From the NCBI GenBank assembly GCA_965247295.1, contig CBDFGQ010000007.1:248001-312000 (forward strand): a DNA stretch of 64,000 nucleotides. Direction: 5' to 3'. Made by a program: the position numbers and the translations under genes. This document shows, piece after piece, positions 1 through 8,617 of the stretch (its first letter is position 1; each line of letters begins with the position of its first letter). Source of the stretch: CBDFGQ01 sp965247295 (lineage in GTDB: Bacteria; Chloroflexota; Dehalococcoidia; Lucifugimonadales; JAGWBF01). The notes under the pieces are model-generated. The model searched no databases. It was not told the origin of the DNA and saw nothing but the letters and a program-made list of their open reading frames with translations.

Positions 1-30
1 GGCGACCTGGGCCGGGCGGGTCTCAGACAT
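1..30 (-). CDS. Start of an unidentified gene running off the left edge
   Basis: An ATG at 30-28 on the minus strand opens a frame of ten codons (MSETRPAQVA) that continues past the window edge without a stop. It overlaps the last codons of the upstream neuB-like gene by 8 bases, the same tight arrangement used elsewhere in this locus. Ten residues are too few to assign a function. The next missing step of the pathway (a PseG-type hydrolase or an N-acetyltransferase) would be an expected neighbour, but that is only context. Confidence 0.35.
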   Translation of the reverse strand, partial: MSETRPAQVA

Positions 31-1078
31 AGTGTTCCCTCTGAATGGCCGAGCCCGAGGTTACGTCTCGCCGGGCCACCTTTCCAAGGACCTGTTCGTA
101 ATGTTTGGGTTCGAGGCCTGGCTCCAGCTTTCCGCATCGCAGGACGGCCACGTTGGCCGCCGAGAGGACCTCGCCCGTCGGGATATCCTGGGTGGCGAAG
201 ATGCTCCTTCTGGCGAATCCCCTCAGTTCCCCCTCTACCGCCTGTACGGCCTTCTTGCCGCTGCCCAGCGCCTGCTCCACCTCCCGTATCTGGCGAACCA
301 TGGTTCCCAGTTCATGGGGCTCTAGGGCAAAGGCGTGGTCGGGCCCCGGCAGACGGTTGCTGAGAGTGAAGTGTTTCTCCACCAGGTTCGCCCCCAGGGA
401 GACCGCGGCCAGCGGTCCCACAAGGGGGTCCCGGGAATGGTCCGAGAGGCCCACAGGTACCTGAAAGGCCTCTTTCATGGTCACGATGGCCCGCACGTTC
501 AACGAGTCCAGGGGCGCCGGATAGGAGGCGGTACACTGCATCAGCATCAGGTCCCTGTTGCCGGTCTGGAGGAACGCCTCCACCGTCTCCTCCACCTCCT
601 CCAGGTTGGCGGTGCCCGTAGAGACCAGGACTGGCTTGCCCTTTCCCGCGATATGGCGAATTAGAGGGATGTGGGTCATCTCGTAGGAGGCCACCTTGTA
701 GGCGGGTACGTAGGGGTCTAGCCGGTCAACGGACTCCTCATCAAATGCCGAGGAGAGGAAAATTATGTCCTTTTCCTGGCAGTGGGCCGCCAGCCCGGGG
801 AGCCACTCGTAGGGCAGCTCCATCTCGGCGATGATGTCATAAATGGACCTGTCGAGGTTCAGGTAGTCGCTCTGCCCTGCGCCCTTGGGGTAAAGCTTGC
901 CGGCCCGGAAAAGCTGGAACTTCACGGCGTCGGCGCCGGCCTCAGCAGCCACGTCTATGAGGCTTATGGCATGCTCCACGTTGCCGTTGTGGTTGGAACC
1001 CGCTTCGGCGATTATGAAGCAAGGTTCTCCGTCTCCAACCCAACGCTGACCGATCTTTACCTTTGTCGCCAAACTCAT
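23..1078 (-). CDS. N-acetylneuraminate/pseudaminate synthase family protein (NeuB/PseI/LegI type)
   Basis: This 351-residue protein is expected to condense phosphoenolpyruvate with a six-carbon amino sugar to form a nine-carbon nonulosonic acid in the cytoplasm. The N-terminal TIM barrel shows AEAGSNHNG at residues 24-32, then KFQ, KVASYE, STGT, QCTASYP, GLSDHS and EKHFTL, all typical of the NeuB family. The C-terminal ~60 residues form the SAF (antifreeze-like) domain that caps the active site. Length is normal for the family. It is the last complete gene of the minus-strand polysaccharide locus, and the pseB/pseC-like genes upstream favour a pseudaminic- or legionaminic-type product over sialic acid. 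The exact stereochemistry cannot be read from sequence. Confidence 0.93.
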   Translation of the reverse strand: MSLATKVKIGQRWVGDGEPCFIIAEAGSNHNGNVEHAISLIDVAAEAGADAVKFQLFRAGKLYPKGAGQSDYLNLDRSIYDIIAEMELPYEWLPGLAAHCQEKDIIFLSSAFDEESVDRLDPYVPAYKVASYEMTHIPLIRHIAGKGKPVLVSTGTANLEEVEETVEAFLQTGNRDLMLMQCTASYPAPLDSLNVRAIVTMKEAFQVPVGLSDHSRDPLVGPLAAVSLGANLVEKHFTLSNRLPGPDHAFALEPHELGTMVRQIREVEQALGSGKKAVQAVEGELRGFARRSIFATQDIPTGEVLSAANVAVLRCGKLEPGLEPKHYEQVLGKVARRDVTSGSAIQREHYV

Positions 1079-1091
1079 TCGCCTCTAACTC

Positions 1092-3134
1092 TCATGCTTG
1101 CCGGAACACCTGCTGCACCGGCTCACCCTCGAGCTTCTCCAACACATCCCCCTCTCCGAGGGCCTGAGCCAGTATCTCCAGGACGGTACGGTACACACGA
1201 AGGGTGTGCTGAATATCCGCATCGTCGTGGCTGTAGCAGACGTTGTGATACCCCGCGGTGAGGATGCCCCGCTTGAGGCACTCCTGCTGGAACAGGCTCT
1301 TGAGGGCAAGGGACTCGCCGCTGCTGTCTGTGAAAGTCATAACGGTGCGAGGGGGTAGGCCGACGCATTGAGTGTGGTCTTCCAGGCCGAATTCCCTGGC
1401 GAGGACGTTGTACCCATCCTTCAGCTTTCGGCCCTGGCGCCAAAGGTGGTCGATCACTTTCCTCTCTCGCATCTCCTTGATGGTTGCCGCGCACGCGGCC
1501 AGGGAGATGGCCTCGCCGCCGAAGGTCGAGGAGAAGAAGATTTCATCGAACAGCTCCATCACATCACGCCGGCCCACCACGGCGGACAGGGGGAAGCCGT
1601 TGGCCATGGCCTTCCCTACACAGGCCAGGTCGGGGACCACGCCGTAGTACTCCTGAGCCCCGCCCATGGCCAGGCGAAAGCCGGTGATCACCTCATCGAA
1701 TACCAGTAACGCGCCCTCACGGATGGCCGCCTCCCGTACCTGCCGAAGGAATCCCTCCTGCGGCTCCGCAATCCCCACGGGCTCCATGATGACGGCAGCC
1801 ACCCCGCCGGGGTGCTGGGCGAATATGGACTCCAGGCTGGATATGTTGTTGTACTGAAACGGTACAGTAAGCTCTCGGACCGCCTGGGGAACGCCCCCGC
1901 TCCTGGTGGTGGTACCGATGAACCAGTCTTGCCAGCCGTGATACCCGCAGCAGGCAATAACGTCCCGCCCCGTGTAGGCGCGGGCAACCCGTACGGCCGC
2001 GGAGGTGGCATCGGAGCCGTTCTTCCCGAAGCGGACCATCTCGGCACAGGGAATGACCTCTGTCAGCACCTCCGCAACCTCCACCTCAAGGGGGTGGGGC
2101 AAGGAGAAGACGATCCCTTCCCGTGCCTGCGCGATGACTGCCTCGGTCACTGCTGGGTAGTTGTGGCCCAGGATCACGGGTCCCAGGGCCATGGGGTAGT
2201 CGACGTACTCGTTACCGTCCACATCCCACACGTGGCTTCCCTGCCCCCGGGCCAGGAAAACGGGCGCTACCCCCTGAACAAACTGGGTAGGGCCCTTGCT
2301 GAAGGTCTGGGTGCAAGAAGGAATGAGGGCCTGAGCCCTTTCCTTGAGGGTATTGGAGCGGACCACGGACAGGTCGCGTGCCGGGAGGGGCGGATCGCTG
2401 GCCAAAGACTTGTAGTAGCCTTCATTTACAATGGCGGCCTGCGTTGTGGCCATGAGTTCAGGACCGATTCTCACTAGCTGAAGCACGTCTTCGAGGGAGA
2501 AGTCGCTGCCCTTGGCGTCCAGCCCCTCGAAAACCGACCTCACGAAATCCAGGTCCGCCTGGGTATCTACGGACCATTTCAGGTGGGAAAGGTCCACGGG
2601 GCTCTCCACGTTAAAGGTCCGAAAATGGCCCGAGGTACGGATGTAGGGAGTAACGTGCTCCCGTTCCGAGGGGAGCCGGGCCTCTCTCCATGCCCGCCCC
2701 AGGGCGCCGAAGGAAAAGACCTCCACGTCCAGCCCGTCGGGATAGGTATAAGGCAAGGTATTGGTCACATAGTCGTAGCTGCCCGACAGGTACGTCTCGA
2801 TAACCCGGTCCATCACAACGTGGTCCAGCAAGGGGCAGTCAGAAGTGACACGTACTACGGAGTCTACTCCGTGCAGCCGCGCCGCCGTGTACACCCGGTC
2901 CAGCACGTCCTCTTCGCTGCCCCGGTAGCACTTTAGCTCCAACTGTTCGGCGAGCTCCGCCAGCGGGTCGTCCCGCCCTTCTGTGGTTGTGGCAATGACT
3001 ATGTCCTCTACGAAGGACGATGCCCTGACCCGCTCCACGAGGTGCTGAAGCAGTGGTTTGCCCTTGATAGGGGCAAGGGTCTTGCCGGGCAGCCGGGTGG
3101 AGCCGGTCCTGGCTTGAATGATGGCGCCTATCAT
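1092..3134 (-). CDS. Fusion: SpsF-type cytidylyltransferase + class III (GSA-type) aminotransferase
   Basis: A 680-residue two-domain enzyme. Residues 1 to about 245 form a nucleotidyltransferase of the SpsF/acylneuraminate cytidylyltransferase type, opening MIGAIIQARTGSTRLPGK with the basic loop that binds CTP. Residues from about 255 to the end form a PLP-dependent class III aminotransferase related to glutamate-1-semialdehyde aminomutase, with the cofactor-site motifs FDEVITGFR and VGKAMANG, whose lysine should carry PLP. The cytidylyltransferase half probably activates the nonulosonate made by the adjacent NeuB-type synthase. The aminotransferase half may install an amino group on a related sugar. 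The start overlaps the stop of the upstream oxidoreductase by 4 bases. The fusion is unbroken, with no internal stop. Confidence 0.88.
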   Translation of the reverse strand: MIGAIIQARTGSTRLPGKTLAPIKGKPLLQHLVERVRASSFVEDIVIATTTEGRDDPLAELAEQLELKCYRGSEEDVLDRVYTAARLHGVDSVVRVTSDCPLLDHVVMDRVIETYLSGSYDYVTNTLPYTYPDGLDVEVFSFGALGRAWREARLPSEREHVTPYIRTSGHFRTFNVESPVDLSHLKWSVDTQADLDFVRSVFEGLDAKGSDFSLEDVLQLVRIGPELMATTQAAIVNEGYYKSLASDPPLPARDLSVVRSNTLKERAQALIPSCTQTFSKGPTQFVQGVAPVFLARGQGSHVWDVDGNEYVDYPMALGPVILGHNYPAVTEAVIAQAREGIVFSLPHPLEVEVAEVLTEVIPCAEMVRFGKNGSDATSAAVRVARAYTGRDVIACCGYHGWQDWFIGTTTRSGGVPQAVRELTVPFQYNNISSLESIFAQHPGGVAAVIMEPVGIAEPQEGFLRQVREAAIREGALLVFDEVITGFRLAMGGAQEYYGVVPDLACVGKAMANGFPLSAVVGRRDVMELFDEIFFSSTFGGEAISLAACAATIKEMRERKVIDHLWRQGRKLKDGYNVLAREFGLEDHTQCVGLPPRTVMTFTDSSGESLALKSLFQQECLKRGILTAGYHNVCYSHDDADIQHTLRVYRTVLEILAQALGEGDVLEKLEGEPVQQVFRQA

Positions 3135-4138
3135 GCCGCTACTCGAACCACCTCTCCACTATGCATCGAAGCTTTGATCGCCAGGGCTATGTCCAGCACC
3201 CTTTTGGCCTCGTGAATCCCAAGGCTGGGGACATCCTCCCCTTTCAGACACCGCAGGAAATGGGCCATTTCATCCAGGTACATCTGGTTGACGGTGTACC
3301 CCTCGGGTTGAGGGAGACGGCGCCAGCTTTTGTCGCCGGCCAGGAACAACTGTACGTCGCCCCGGTTCATATCCCAAACGATTGTGCCCTCCTCGCCGAC
3401 CACCTTGCAGGTCCGCCAGTAGGCCCTCTGAACGTAGTCCAAGTGAATGGACACGCTGGTCCCGGTTACCAGTTTCATCAGGATGTTCGCGCTGTCTTCG
3501 GTGTCTATCTCCAGGGAGCTGTACTTGCCGCCCAGACAGTAGACCTCCTCAACCTCGCCGAAAAGCCAGCGAGCGTAGTCTATCTCGTGTATGGCATCCA
3601 GGACCACACCGCCGCCCAGTGCCGAGCTGGCGCTGTACCAGTCCCGATAGTCCTCGCCCGGGTGCCAGTCGGGGAGGTACTGTCCGGCGTCTATGAGGCC
3701 CGTAATCACCTGGCCGATAGTCCCCTCGTCCAGCAGTCGCTTGACGGTAGCGGGGCCGTGGTGGAACCTCATGTTGCACCCAACCATCGCCGTCAGGCCC
3801 TCCCCAGTGACGATGGAGATGAGTTGCTCCGCCCCATCCGACCGGTCCCCCAAGGGCTTCTCAATAAACAGGTTGCAGCCATTCTTCGCGGCCTCCAGAG
3901 CAAGGGGAATGTGCAAACTGGTAGGCGCCGCGATCAGGGAGACGTCCGGGCGTCTCTGCCATCCCGTTTCCAGGGAGTCCACTGTTGTGATGGGGTACCG
4001 GGCCTCGGCCTGGGCCCGCCGGTCAGCTCGGACATCGTAGGCCAGGACGTCCGTCACTCCCAGGGTCAGTAGATTGGCGATGTGTCTCTGGCCGATGGAC
4101 CCGCAGCCGATCACGAAGGTGCACGGAAAATCGTTCAT
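3131..4138 (-). CDS. Gfo/Idh/MocA family NAD(P)-dependent sugar oxidoreductase
   Basis: The 335-residue protein has an N-terminal Rossmann fold with VIGCGSIGQRH at residues 9-19, the EKPLGD motif that provides the family lysine, and a C-terminal alpha/beta domain containing HEIDYARW with the likely catalytic histidine. Members oxidise or reduce sugar hydroxyls, often on nucleotide-activated or free sugars. Its position between the fused cytidylyltransferase-aminotransferase and the PseC-like gene suggests it makes a keto-sugar for amination. The exact substrate is unknown. Confidence 0.88.
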   Translation of the reverse strand: MNDFPCTFVIGCGSIGQRHIANLLTLGVTDVLAYDVRADRRAQAEARYPITTVDSLETGWQRRPDVSLIAAPTSLHIPLALEAAKNGCNLFIEKPLGDRSDGAEQLISIVTGEGLTAMVGCNMRFHHGPATVKRLLDEGTIGQVITGLIDAGQYLPDWHPGEDYRDWYSASSALGGGVVLDAIHEIDYARWLFGEVEEVYCLGGKYSSLEIDTEDSANILMKLVTGTSVSIHLDYVQRAYWRTCKVVGEEGTIVWDMNRGDVQLFLAGDKSWRRLPQPEGYTVNQMYLDEMAHFLRCLKGEDVPSLGIHEAKRVLDIALAIKASMHSGEVVRVAA

Positions 4139-4183
4139 CAGGGTGCTGTATCAACTCTCGGTTGGGAGCCTCCAAAGGCCCCC

Positions 4184-5407
4184 TCAGCTTGGGGGTCCAA
4201 AATGCGCCGCCACCTTGTATACCCCATCTACCACGTCCTCCACGTCTCCTGTACTCATGGAGTCGAACAGGGGCAATGTGATGAGGGAGGCGTAGGCCGC
4301 CTCGGCGACGGGGTACTCGCCCCCCTGGTACCCGAACTTTTCCCGGTAGTAGGGGTGAAGGTGTACCGGGATGTAGTGAACGTTGACCTCTATGTTCTCA
4401 CGCCGGAGGGCTTGGAAGACATCCCTCCTGCCGGCGCTAAACCTCTCGAGCTCGAGGCGGACGGGGTAAAGGTGCCACGCGGACCTTGCCTCGGGCCTCT
4501 CGACGACTGGGATCATCCCGGGCACCCCTGCGAAGACCTTCCCGTAGTGACTGGCGATCTCCCGTCGTCTGGCTATTTTGTCGGGCAGCCTCTTGAGCTG
4601 AGACAATCCGAGGGCGGAACCTATGTCGGAGAGGCGGTAGTTGTAGCCCAGACTGGTCATTTCGTAGTACCAGTCTCCCTTGGCCGAGCCCTGCCGCCGA
4701 CGAGCCTCGGGGTCTATCCCGTGGTTGCGAAAGGAGCGCAGTCGGCTGGCGTACTCCGCGCTATCGGTGGTCACCATCCCTCCCTCGCCCGTGGTTATGT
4801 GTTTTACCGGGTGAAAACTGAAGACGGTCATGTGGCTTATGCCGCCCACCCTGCGGCCCCTATACTCGGACCCCAGGGCATGGGCGGCGTCTTCGATGAC
4901 CACCAACCCGTGCCGTTCCGCCAGGGACATGATCGGGTCAAGGTCCGCTGGCTGGCCAGCGTAGTCCACGGGAAGGATGGCCTTCGTACGCTGTGTAATG
5001 CATGCGGCCACCTGGTCGGGGTCTATATTCAGCGAGTCGGGGCATACGTCAGCAAACACCGGTGTAGCCCCCGTGTAAAGCACGGAGTTAGATGTGGCGC
5101 AGAAGGTCAGGGGCGTGGTAATGGCCTCGTCGGTGGGGCACAGCCCCGCGGCAGAGGCAGCTCCATGGAGGGCGGCCGTGCCCGAGCTGAAGGCAACGGC
5201 GAACTGGGCTCCCACGAAGTCCGCCACCGCCTCCTCGAACTCTCTGACCTTGGGGCCGGTGGTGATCCAGTCAGAACGCAGGACCTCCACCACGGCCTCA
5301 ATATCTTCCTCCTCGATCCGGTGATGGCCGTATGGTAGGGGAATGTCACGCACCGGCCTTCCCCCTTGAATGGCCAGGGGCCACTGTTCCGTGTCCGTTG
5401 TCCTCAC
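4184..5407 (-). CDS. pseC: DegT/DnrJ/EryC1 sugar aminotransferase, PseC-like
   Basis: This 407-residue PLP enzyme should transaminate the 4-keto product of the adjacent PseB-like dehydratase (UDP-4-amino-4,6-dideoxy-N-acetyl-altrosamine type). It has the fold-type I features of the family: SSGTAALHGA near the phosphate-binding site, IEDAAHALGS, and FSFHPVKHITTGEGG with the Schiff-base lysine. The GTG start at 5407 overlaps the pseB-like stop (GTGA), a coupled arrangement. The pseB-pseC order is the textbook pairing for pseudaminic acid synthesis. The PseC name rests on this pairing and could also fit a legionaminic-type variant. Confidence 0.88.
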   Translation of the reverse strand: MRTTDTEQWPLAIQGGRPVRDIPLPYGHHRIEEEDIEAVVEVLRSDWITTGPKVREFEEAVADFVGAQFAVAFSSGTAALHGAASAAGLCPTDEAITTPLTFCATSNSVLYTGATPVFADVCPDSLNIDPDQVAACITQRTKAILPVDYAGQPADLDPIMSLAERHGLVVIEDAAHALGSEYRGRRVGGISHMTVFSFHPVKHITTGEGGMVTTDSAEYASRLRSFRNHGIDPEARRRQGSAKGDWYYEMTSLGYNYRLSDIGSALGLSQLKRLPDKIARRREIASHYGKVFAGVPGMIPVVERPEARSAWHLYPVRLELERFSAGRRDVFQALRRENIEVNVHYIPVHLHPYYREKFGYQGGEYPVAEAAYASLITLPLFDSMSTGDVEDVVDGVYKVAAHFGPPS

Positions 5408-6381
5408 AGGTGCGCCACCATGTCTCGTATCTCACCCACCGTAAGCCATCGGTCGTTGTTATCGCTGCCGTACCTGAAGCCGTCGGGCACCGGTTTGCCT
5501 TCCGCCCAGCTCCCCAGCATCCACCAGCTATGGGCTGGCTGGATCACATACATATCGGGGAACTCCAATGTCTGCCGGGACTCGTCGGGGGACACCAGCA
5601 GTTCATCTATCTTTTCCCCGGGTCGTACCCCAGTGTACTTGACCTCGCAGCCCTCGGCGATAGCCCCCACCAGGTCCATGATGCTCATGCTGGGAATCTT
5701 AGGCACGAATACCTCGCCCCCGTGCATGAGCTGGAGGCAGTTGAGTACGAATTCTATCCCTTGGTCCAGGGTGATCCAGAACCGGGTCATGCGCTCGTCG
5801 GTAACGGTGATGACACCGTTGGACCTCTGCTGGAGGAAGAGAGGAATGACGCTCCCGCGGCTGGCCACGACGTTTCCGTAGCGGGCACAGCTGAACTTGG
5901 TCGCCCTTACCCCCGAGTAGGAGTTCCCCTGGACAAAGAGCTTCTCCGCGCAGAGCTTGGTGGCGCCGTACAGGTTCACAGGGTTCACCGCCTTGTCGGT
6001 ACTTAAGGCGAAAACCCGTTCCACCCCACTGTCGATTGCGGCGTCGATGACGTTCACCGCGCCAAGGATGTTCGTCTTGACCGCCTCGAACGGGTTGTAC
6101 TCGCAGGCCGGCACCTGCTTGAGGGCCGCGGCGTGGATGACAGCATCTACCCCGCTCATCGCCCTGTATAGGCGGTCCCGGTCCCTCACGTCGCCGATGA
6201 AAAAGCGCATGCACGGATCGGTGAACTTTTGCTGCATCTCGTGCTGCTTTAGCTCGTCCCGGCTGAAAATGATCAGCTTCCGAAGAGTTCCCTTTTTGAG
6301 CAGGGCCTCGGTACATTTCTGCCCAAAGGACCCGGTACCTCCGGTGATAAGAATTGTCTTTTCCGTGAAGTCGAACTCCAT
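5404..6381 (-). CDS. pseB: UDP-N-acetylglucosamine 4,6-dehydratase (inverting), PseB-like
   Basis: An extended SDR enzyme that should remove water from UDP-GlcNAc and invert C5, the first step to pseudaminic acid. It shows TGGTGSFG for NAD(P) binding, FIGDVRD, STDKAVNP and YGATK with the catalytic Tyr/Lys. The STDKAVNP signature is characteristic of the inverting dehydratase group (PseB/FlaA1/CapD short forms). A GTG at 6393 is an alternative start. I prefer ATG at 6381 because GGAG lies about 11 bases upstream of it. Length (325 aa) is normal. Confidence 0.9.
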   Translation of the reverse strand: MEFDFTEKTILITGGTGSFGQKCTEALLKKGTLRKLIIFSRDELKQHEMQQKFTDPCMRFFIGDVRDRDRLYRAMSGVDAVIHAAALKQVPACEYNPFEAVKTNILGAVNVIDAAIDSGVERVFALSTDKAVNPVNLYGATKLCAEKLFVQGNSYSGVRATKFSCARYGNVVASRGSVIPLFLQQRSNGVITVTDERMTRFWITLDQGIEFVLNCLQLMHGGEVFVPKIPSMSIMDLVGAIAEGCEVKYTGVRPGEKIDELLVSPDESRQTLEFPDMYVIQPAHSWWMLGSWAEGKPVPDGFRYGSDNNDRWLTVGEIRDMVAHL

Positions 6382-6457
6382 GATGTTACGCACTCCAAAG
6401 GTCGTTTCCTACCGTGACCTCCTTCAGGGGCGGTTCCACCCCCAGGATGCCCAACGG

Positions 6458-7069
6458 CTAGGCAGAGGCAGCTGGCTCCTGGCGGTCCTGGGCCAGACAC
6501 ATGGTCAGTATGTGGCAAAGGGCCATGTGGCAGTCTTCCACCAGCTCGTATGCGCCCTTTTCCGTCGCTACCAGCACCAGTTCGTCCACCATGTCCTTTA
6601 GCACTCCACCGTCGAAGCCCAGAAATCCGACGGTAGTTACCCCGCTGTTCCGGGCCAGCTCCACCGCCTTTACCAGGTTCGGCGAGCTGCCGCTGGCCGA
6701 AATTGCCACCAGGACATCCTCCGGGCGGGCGAAGTTCTCCAGCTGGCCGGCGAACACGCGGTCGTACCCTTCGTCGTTGCCCAGCGCCGTAAGCCACGAT
6801 GCGTTGGCGGCCAGGCTCATCACGCGAATGGGCGCCCGCCCGGAGGCCTTGGTTCGCTTTCCCAGGTCCGTGGCCCAGTGAGCAGCCGTAGCGGCGCTGC
6901 CGCCGTTTCCAGCCAGGTACACGGTCGCTCCGGTGTCCCGGGCCGTGCGCAGCCGCTCGTATACTCGCTGTACCGCATCCAGGTCCATCTGGTCGAAAAG
7001 TGACGCCAACCTCCGAAGGTGGCTGGCCGCCACTCCCTGTGCCTCCCTCTGTGGTGATGGTGTACTCAT
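6458..7069 (-). CDS. SIS-domain sugar phosphate isomerase, GmhA-like
   Basis: This 203-residue protein is a single SIS domain with AGNGGSAATA starting near residue 53, as in D-sedoheptulose-7-phosphate isomerase, and SASGSSPN in the second half of the sugar-phosphate site. GmhA converts sedoheptulose 7-phosphate to D-glycero-manno-heptose 7-phosphate. A heptose kinase/nucleotidyltransferase-like fusion lies upstream in the same locus, which supports a heptose role. An alternative is arabinose-5-phosphate isomerase (KdsD) activity feeding the adjacent kds genes, since no separate kdsD is visible; the lack of CBS domains slightly disfavours this. Confidence 0.8.
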   Translation of the reverse strand: MSTPSPQREAQGVAASHLRRLASLFDQMDLDAVQRVYERLRTARDTGATVYLAGNGGSAATAAHWATDLGKRTKASGRAPIRVMSLAANASWLTALGNDEGYDRVFAGQLENFARPEDVLVAISASGSSPNLVKAVELARNSGVTTVGFLGFDGGVLKDMVDELVLVATEKGAYELVEDCHMALCHILTMCLAQDRQEPAASA

Positions 7070-7089
7070 ATTTTCTCGCCCAATAATGC

Positions 7090-7632
7090 TTAGTCAGCGT
7101 ATGGCTTATGTACCTTGTCTATATCGCCCCTGAGCTCAAGTAGCCACTCTACCGCCTCCCTTACCGCCCCGTGTCCCCCGCAGGCCCTGGTCACGTGTAC
7201 GCTGTACTCCTTTACCATGGCGACCGCATTCTGGACCGCGATGGGAATGCCCACTTGCCTCATGATGGATACATCCTGTAAGTCGTCCCCGATGTAGGCG
7301 GCCTGTGACGCCTGGATATCGTACCTCTGGAGCAGCAGGTCCAGGACTTCCCCCTTTTGTGCCACGCCCTGGAAGAGTTCGTCAACGCCGAGCTCCTCTG
7401 CCCTCCGCTGTACCACATCCGAGCGCCTGGCGGTGACGATCCCAACCTTGAGCCCCGCCGCTCTAGCCAGGCCGATGCCAACTCCGTCCTGTACGTCAAA
7501 CCGCTTGGCCTCGGTGTCTCGTCCCACGAGGATGATGCCGCCGTCCGTCAGCACCCCATCTACGTCCAGAAGAAGCATTCGCAGGCCCGTACAGAGCTCC
7601 CCGAGTTCTCGGGACGTGAGTTCCCTGGTCAC
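7090..7632 (-). CDS. kdsC: 3-deoxy-D-manno-octulosonate 8-phosphate phosphatase (KdsC-type HAD)
   Basis: A small 180-residue cap-less (C0) HAD phosphatase. The nucleophile motif LLDVDGVLTDGG places the two aspartates at residues 23 and 25, and GDDLQD gives the Mg-binding acid pair. This form is typical of KdsC, which releases phosphate from Kdo-8-phosphate. Its start overlaps the kdsA stop by 4 bases and kdsB follows upstream, making a complete Kdo synthesis and activation cassette. Some KdsC relatives act on KDN or other nonulosonate 9-phosphates, so the substrate could be a Kdo analogue. Confidence 0.88.
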   Translation of the reverse strand: MTRELTSRELGELCTGLRMLLLDVDGVLTDGGIILVGRDTEAKRFDVQDGVGIGLARAAGLKVGIVTARRSDVVQRRAEELGVDELFQGVAQKGEVLDLLLQRYDIQASQAAYIGDDLQDVSIMRQVGIPIAVQNAVAMVKEYSVHVTRACGGHGAVREAVEWLLELRGDIDKVHKPYAD

Positions 7633-8504
7633 GGCGTATGTCCCCCGTGGGTGGAATGGACCGCCAGCGCCATCTGCAGGAGGGGGCGCATCTGGGAGAG
7701 GGGGACCATTGTGGTCCCATCGGACAGCGCCTTATCCGGGTCGGGGTGGGTCTCGATGAACAGGGCGTCCACCCCCACGGCGACGGCTCCCCTGACCTGC
7801 GCGGGGATGTACTCCGTCTTTCCGCCCGAAGAGCCGCCCTGCCCGCCCATCTGCTGGACGCTATGGGTGGCGTCAAACACCACGGGATACCCCTGGGACC
7901 TCATGATCACCAGGCTTCGCATGTCCACCACCAGATCCCGGTACCCGAAGAGGGCTCCCCGTTCCGTCAGCATCACGTTGCCGGTGCCTGAGGATGTGAC
8001 TTTCTGAACGGCGTATCGCATGTCTTCGGGGGGCAGGAACTGTCCCTTCTTGATGTTTACCGCGCGGCCACGTCTACCGCACTCTACCAGGAGGTCGGTC
8101 TGGCGGCAGAGGAAGGCCGGTATTTGCAGCACATCCACAACCTCAGATATGAGCGCCACCTGATCGGTCTCGTGTACGTCCGTCAGCACGGGAACGCCCA
8201 CCCTGTCCTTTACCTTTTTCAATACCGCCAGCCCGCGCTCCAGCCCGTGCCCTCGGAATGAGTCCAGGGCGGTGCGGTTGGCCTTGTCGAAGGATGACTT
8301 GAATATGTAGGGCATGCCAAGCTCGCCACAAAGGGCCGCCAGATGCTCGGCTACGGACAGGCAGAGGCCCTCTGACTCGATGGAACATGGGCCGGCGATC
8401 AGGGCGAGTCTGCCATCCCCAATGCGCGCAGTACCCACTTCACTGGGGTGCTCCACAGGGCCAAAGGGACGTAAAGCCCCCTCCCACGGGTCACTGTCCG
8501 ACAT
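7629..8504 (-). CDS. kdsA: 3-deoxy-8-phosphooctulonate synthase (Kdo-8-phosphate synthase)
   Basis: This enzyme condenses PEP with arabinose 5-phosphate to Kdo-8-phosphate. The TIM-barrel protein shows AGPCSIES, FKSSFDKANR, FRGHGLERGL, KKGQFLPPEDM and DATHSVQQMGGQGG, all diagnostic of KdsA. The frame is open to 8561, but ATG at 8504 is preceded by GAGGAAAGG at good spacing and gives 291 residues, close to the usual 280, so I choose it. It sits between kdsC and kdsB in the minus-strand locus. Kdo genes are normally a mark of LPS-bearing Gram-negatives, but Kdo also occurs in capsules. Confidence 0.93.
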   Translation of the reverse strand: MSDSDPWEGALRPFGPVEHPSEVGTARIGDGRLALIAGPCSIESEGLCLSVAEHLAALCGELGMPYIFKSSFDKANRTALDSFRGHGLERGLAVLKKVKDRVGVPVLTDVHETDQVALISEVVDVLQIPAFLCRQTDLLVECGRRGRAVNIKKGQFLPPEDMRYAVQKVTSSGTGNVMLTERGALFGYRDLVVDMRSLVIMRSQGYPVVFDATHSVQQMGGQGGSSGGKTEYIPAQVRGAVAVGVDALFIETHPDPDKALSDGTTMVPLSQMRPLLQMALAVHSTHGGHTP

Positions 8505-8617
8505 GCCTTTCCTCAACCCCCCAACAGGTTCGCTAGCGGCTATTTCAGCACCGTCGGCCACGCGCCGCCGAGTCTGGACGGTATCCTGGTACAGATTCAG
8601 GGCTGATAACGGTGGTT

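Noticed and set aside
5332..6006. Long reading frames antisense to the sugar genes (for example 5332-6006 and 3161-4072 on the plus strand)
   Set aside because: They mirror well-supported minus-strand genes, have no ribosome sites or family motifs, and are expected in GC-rich coding DNA.
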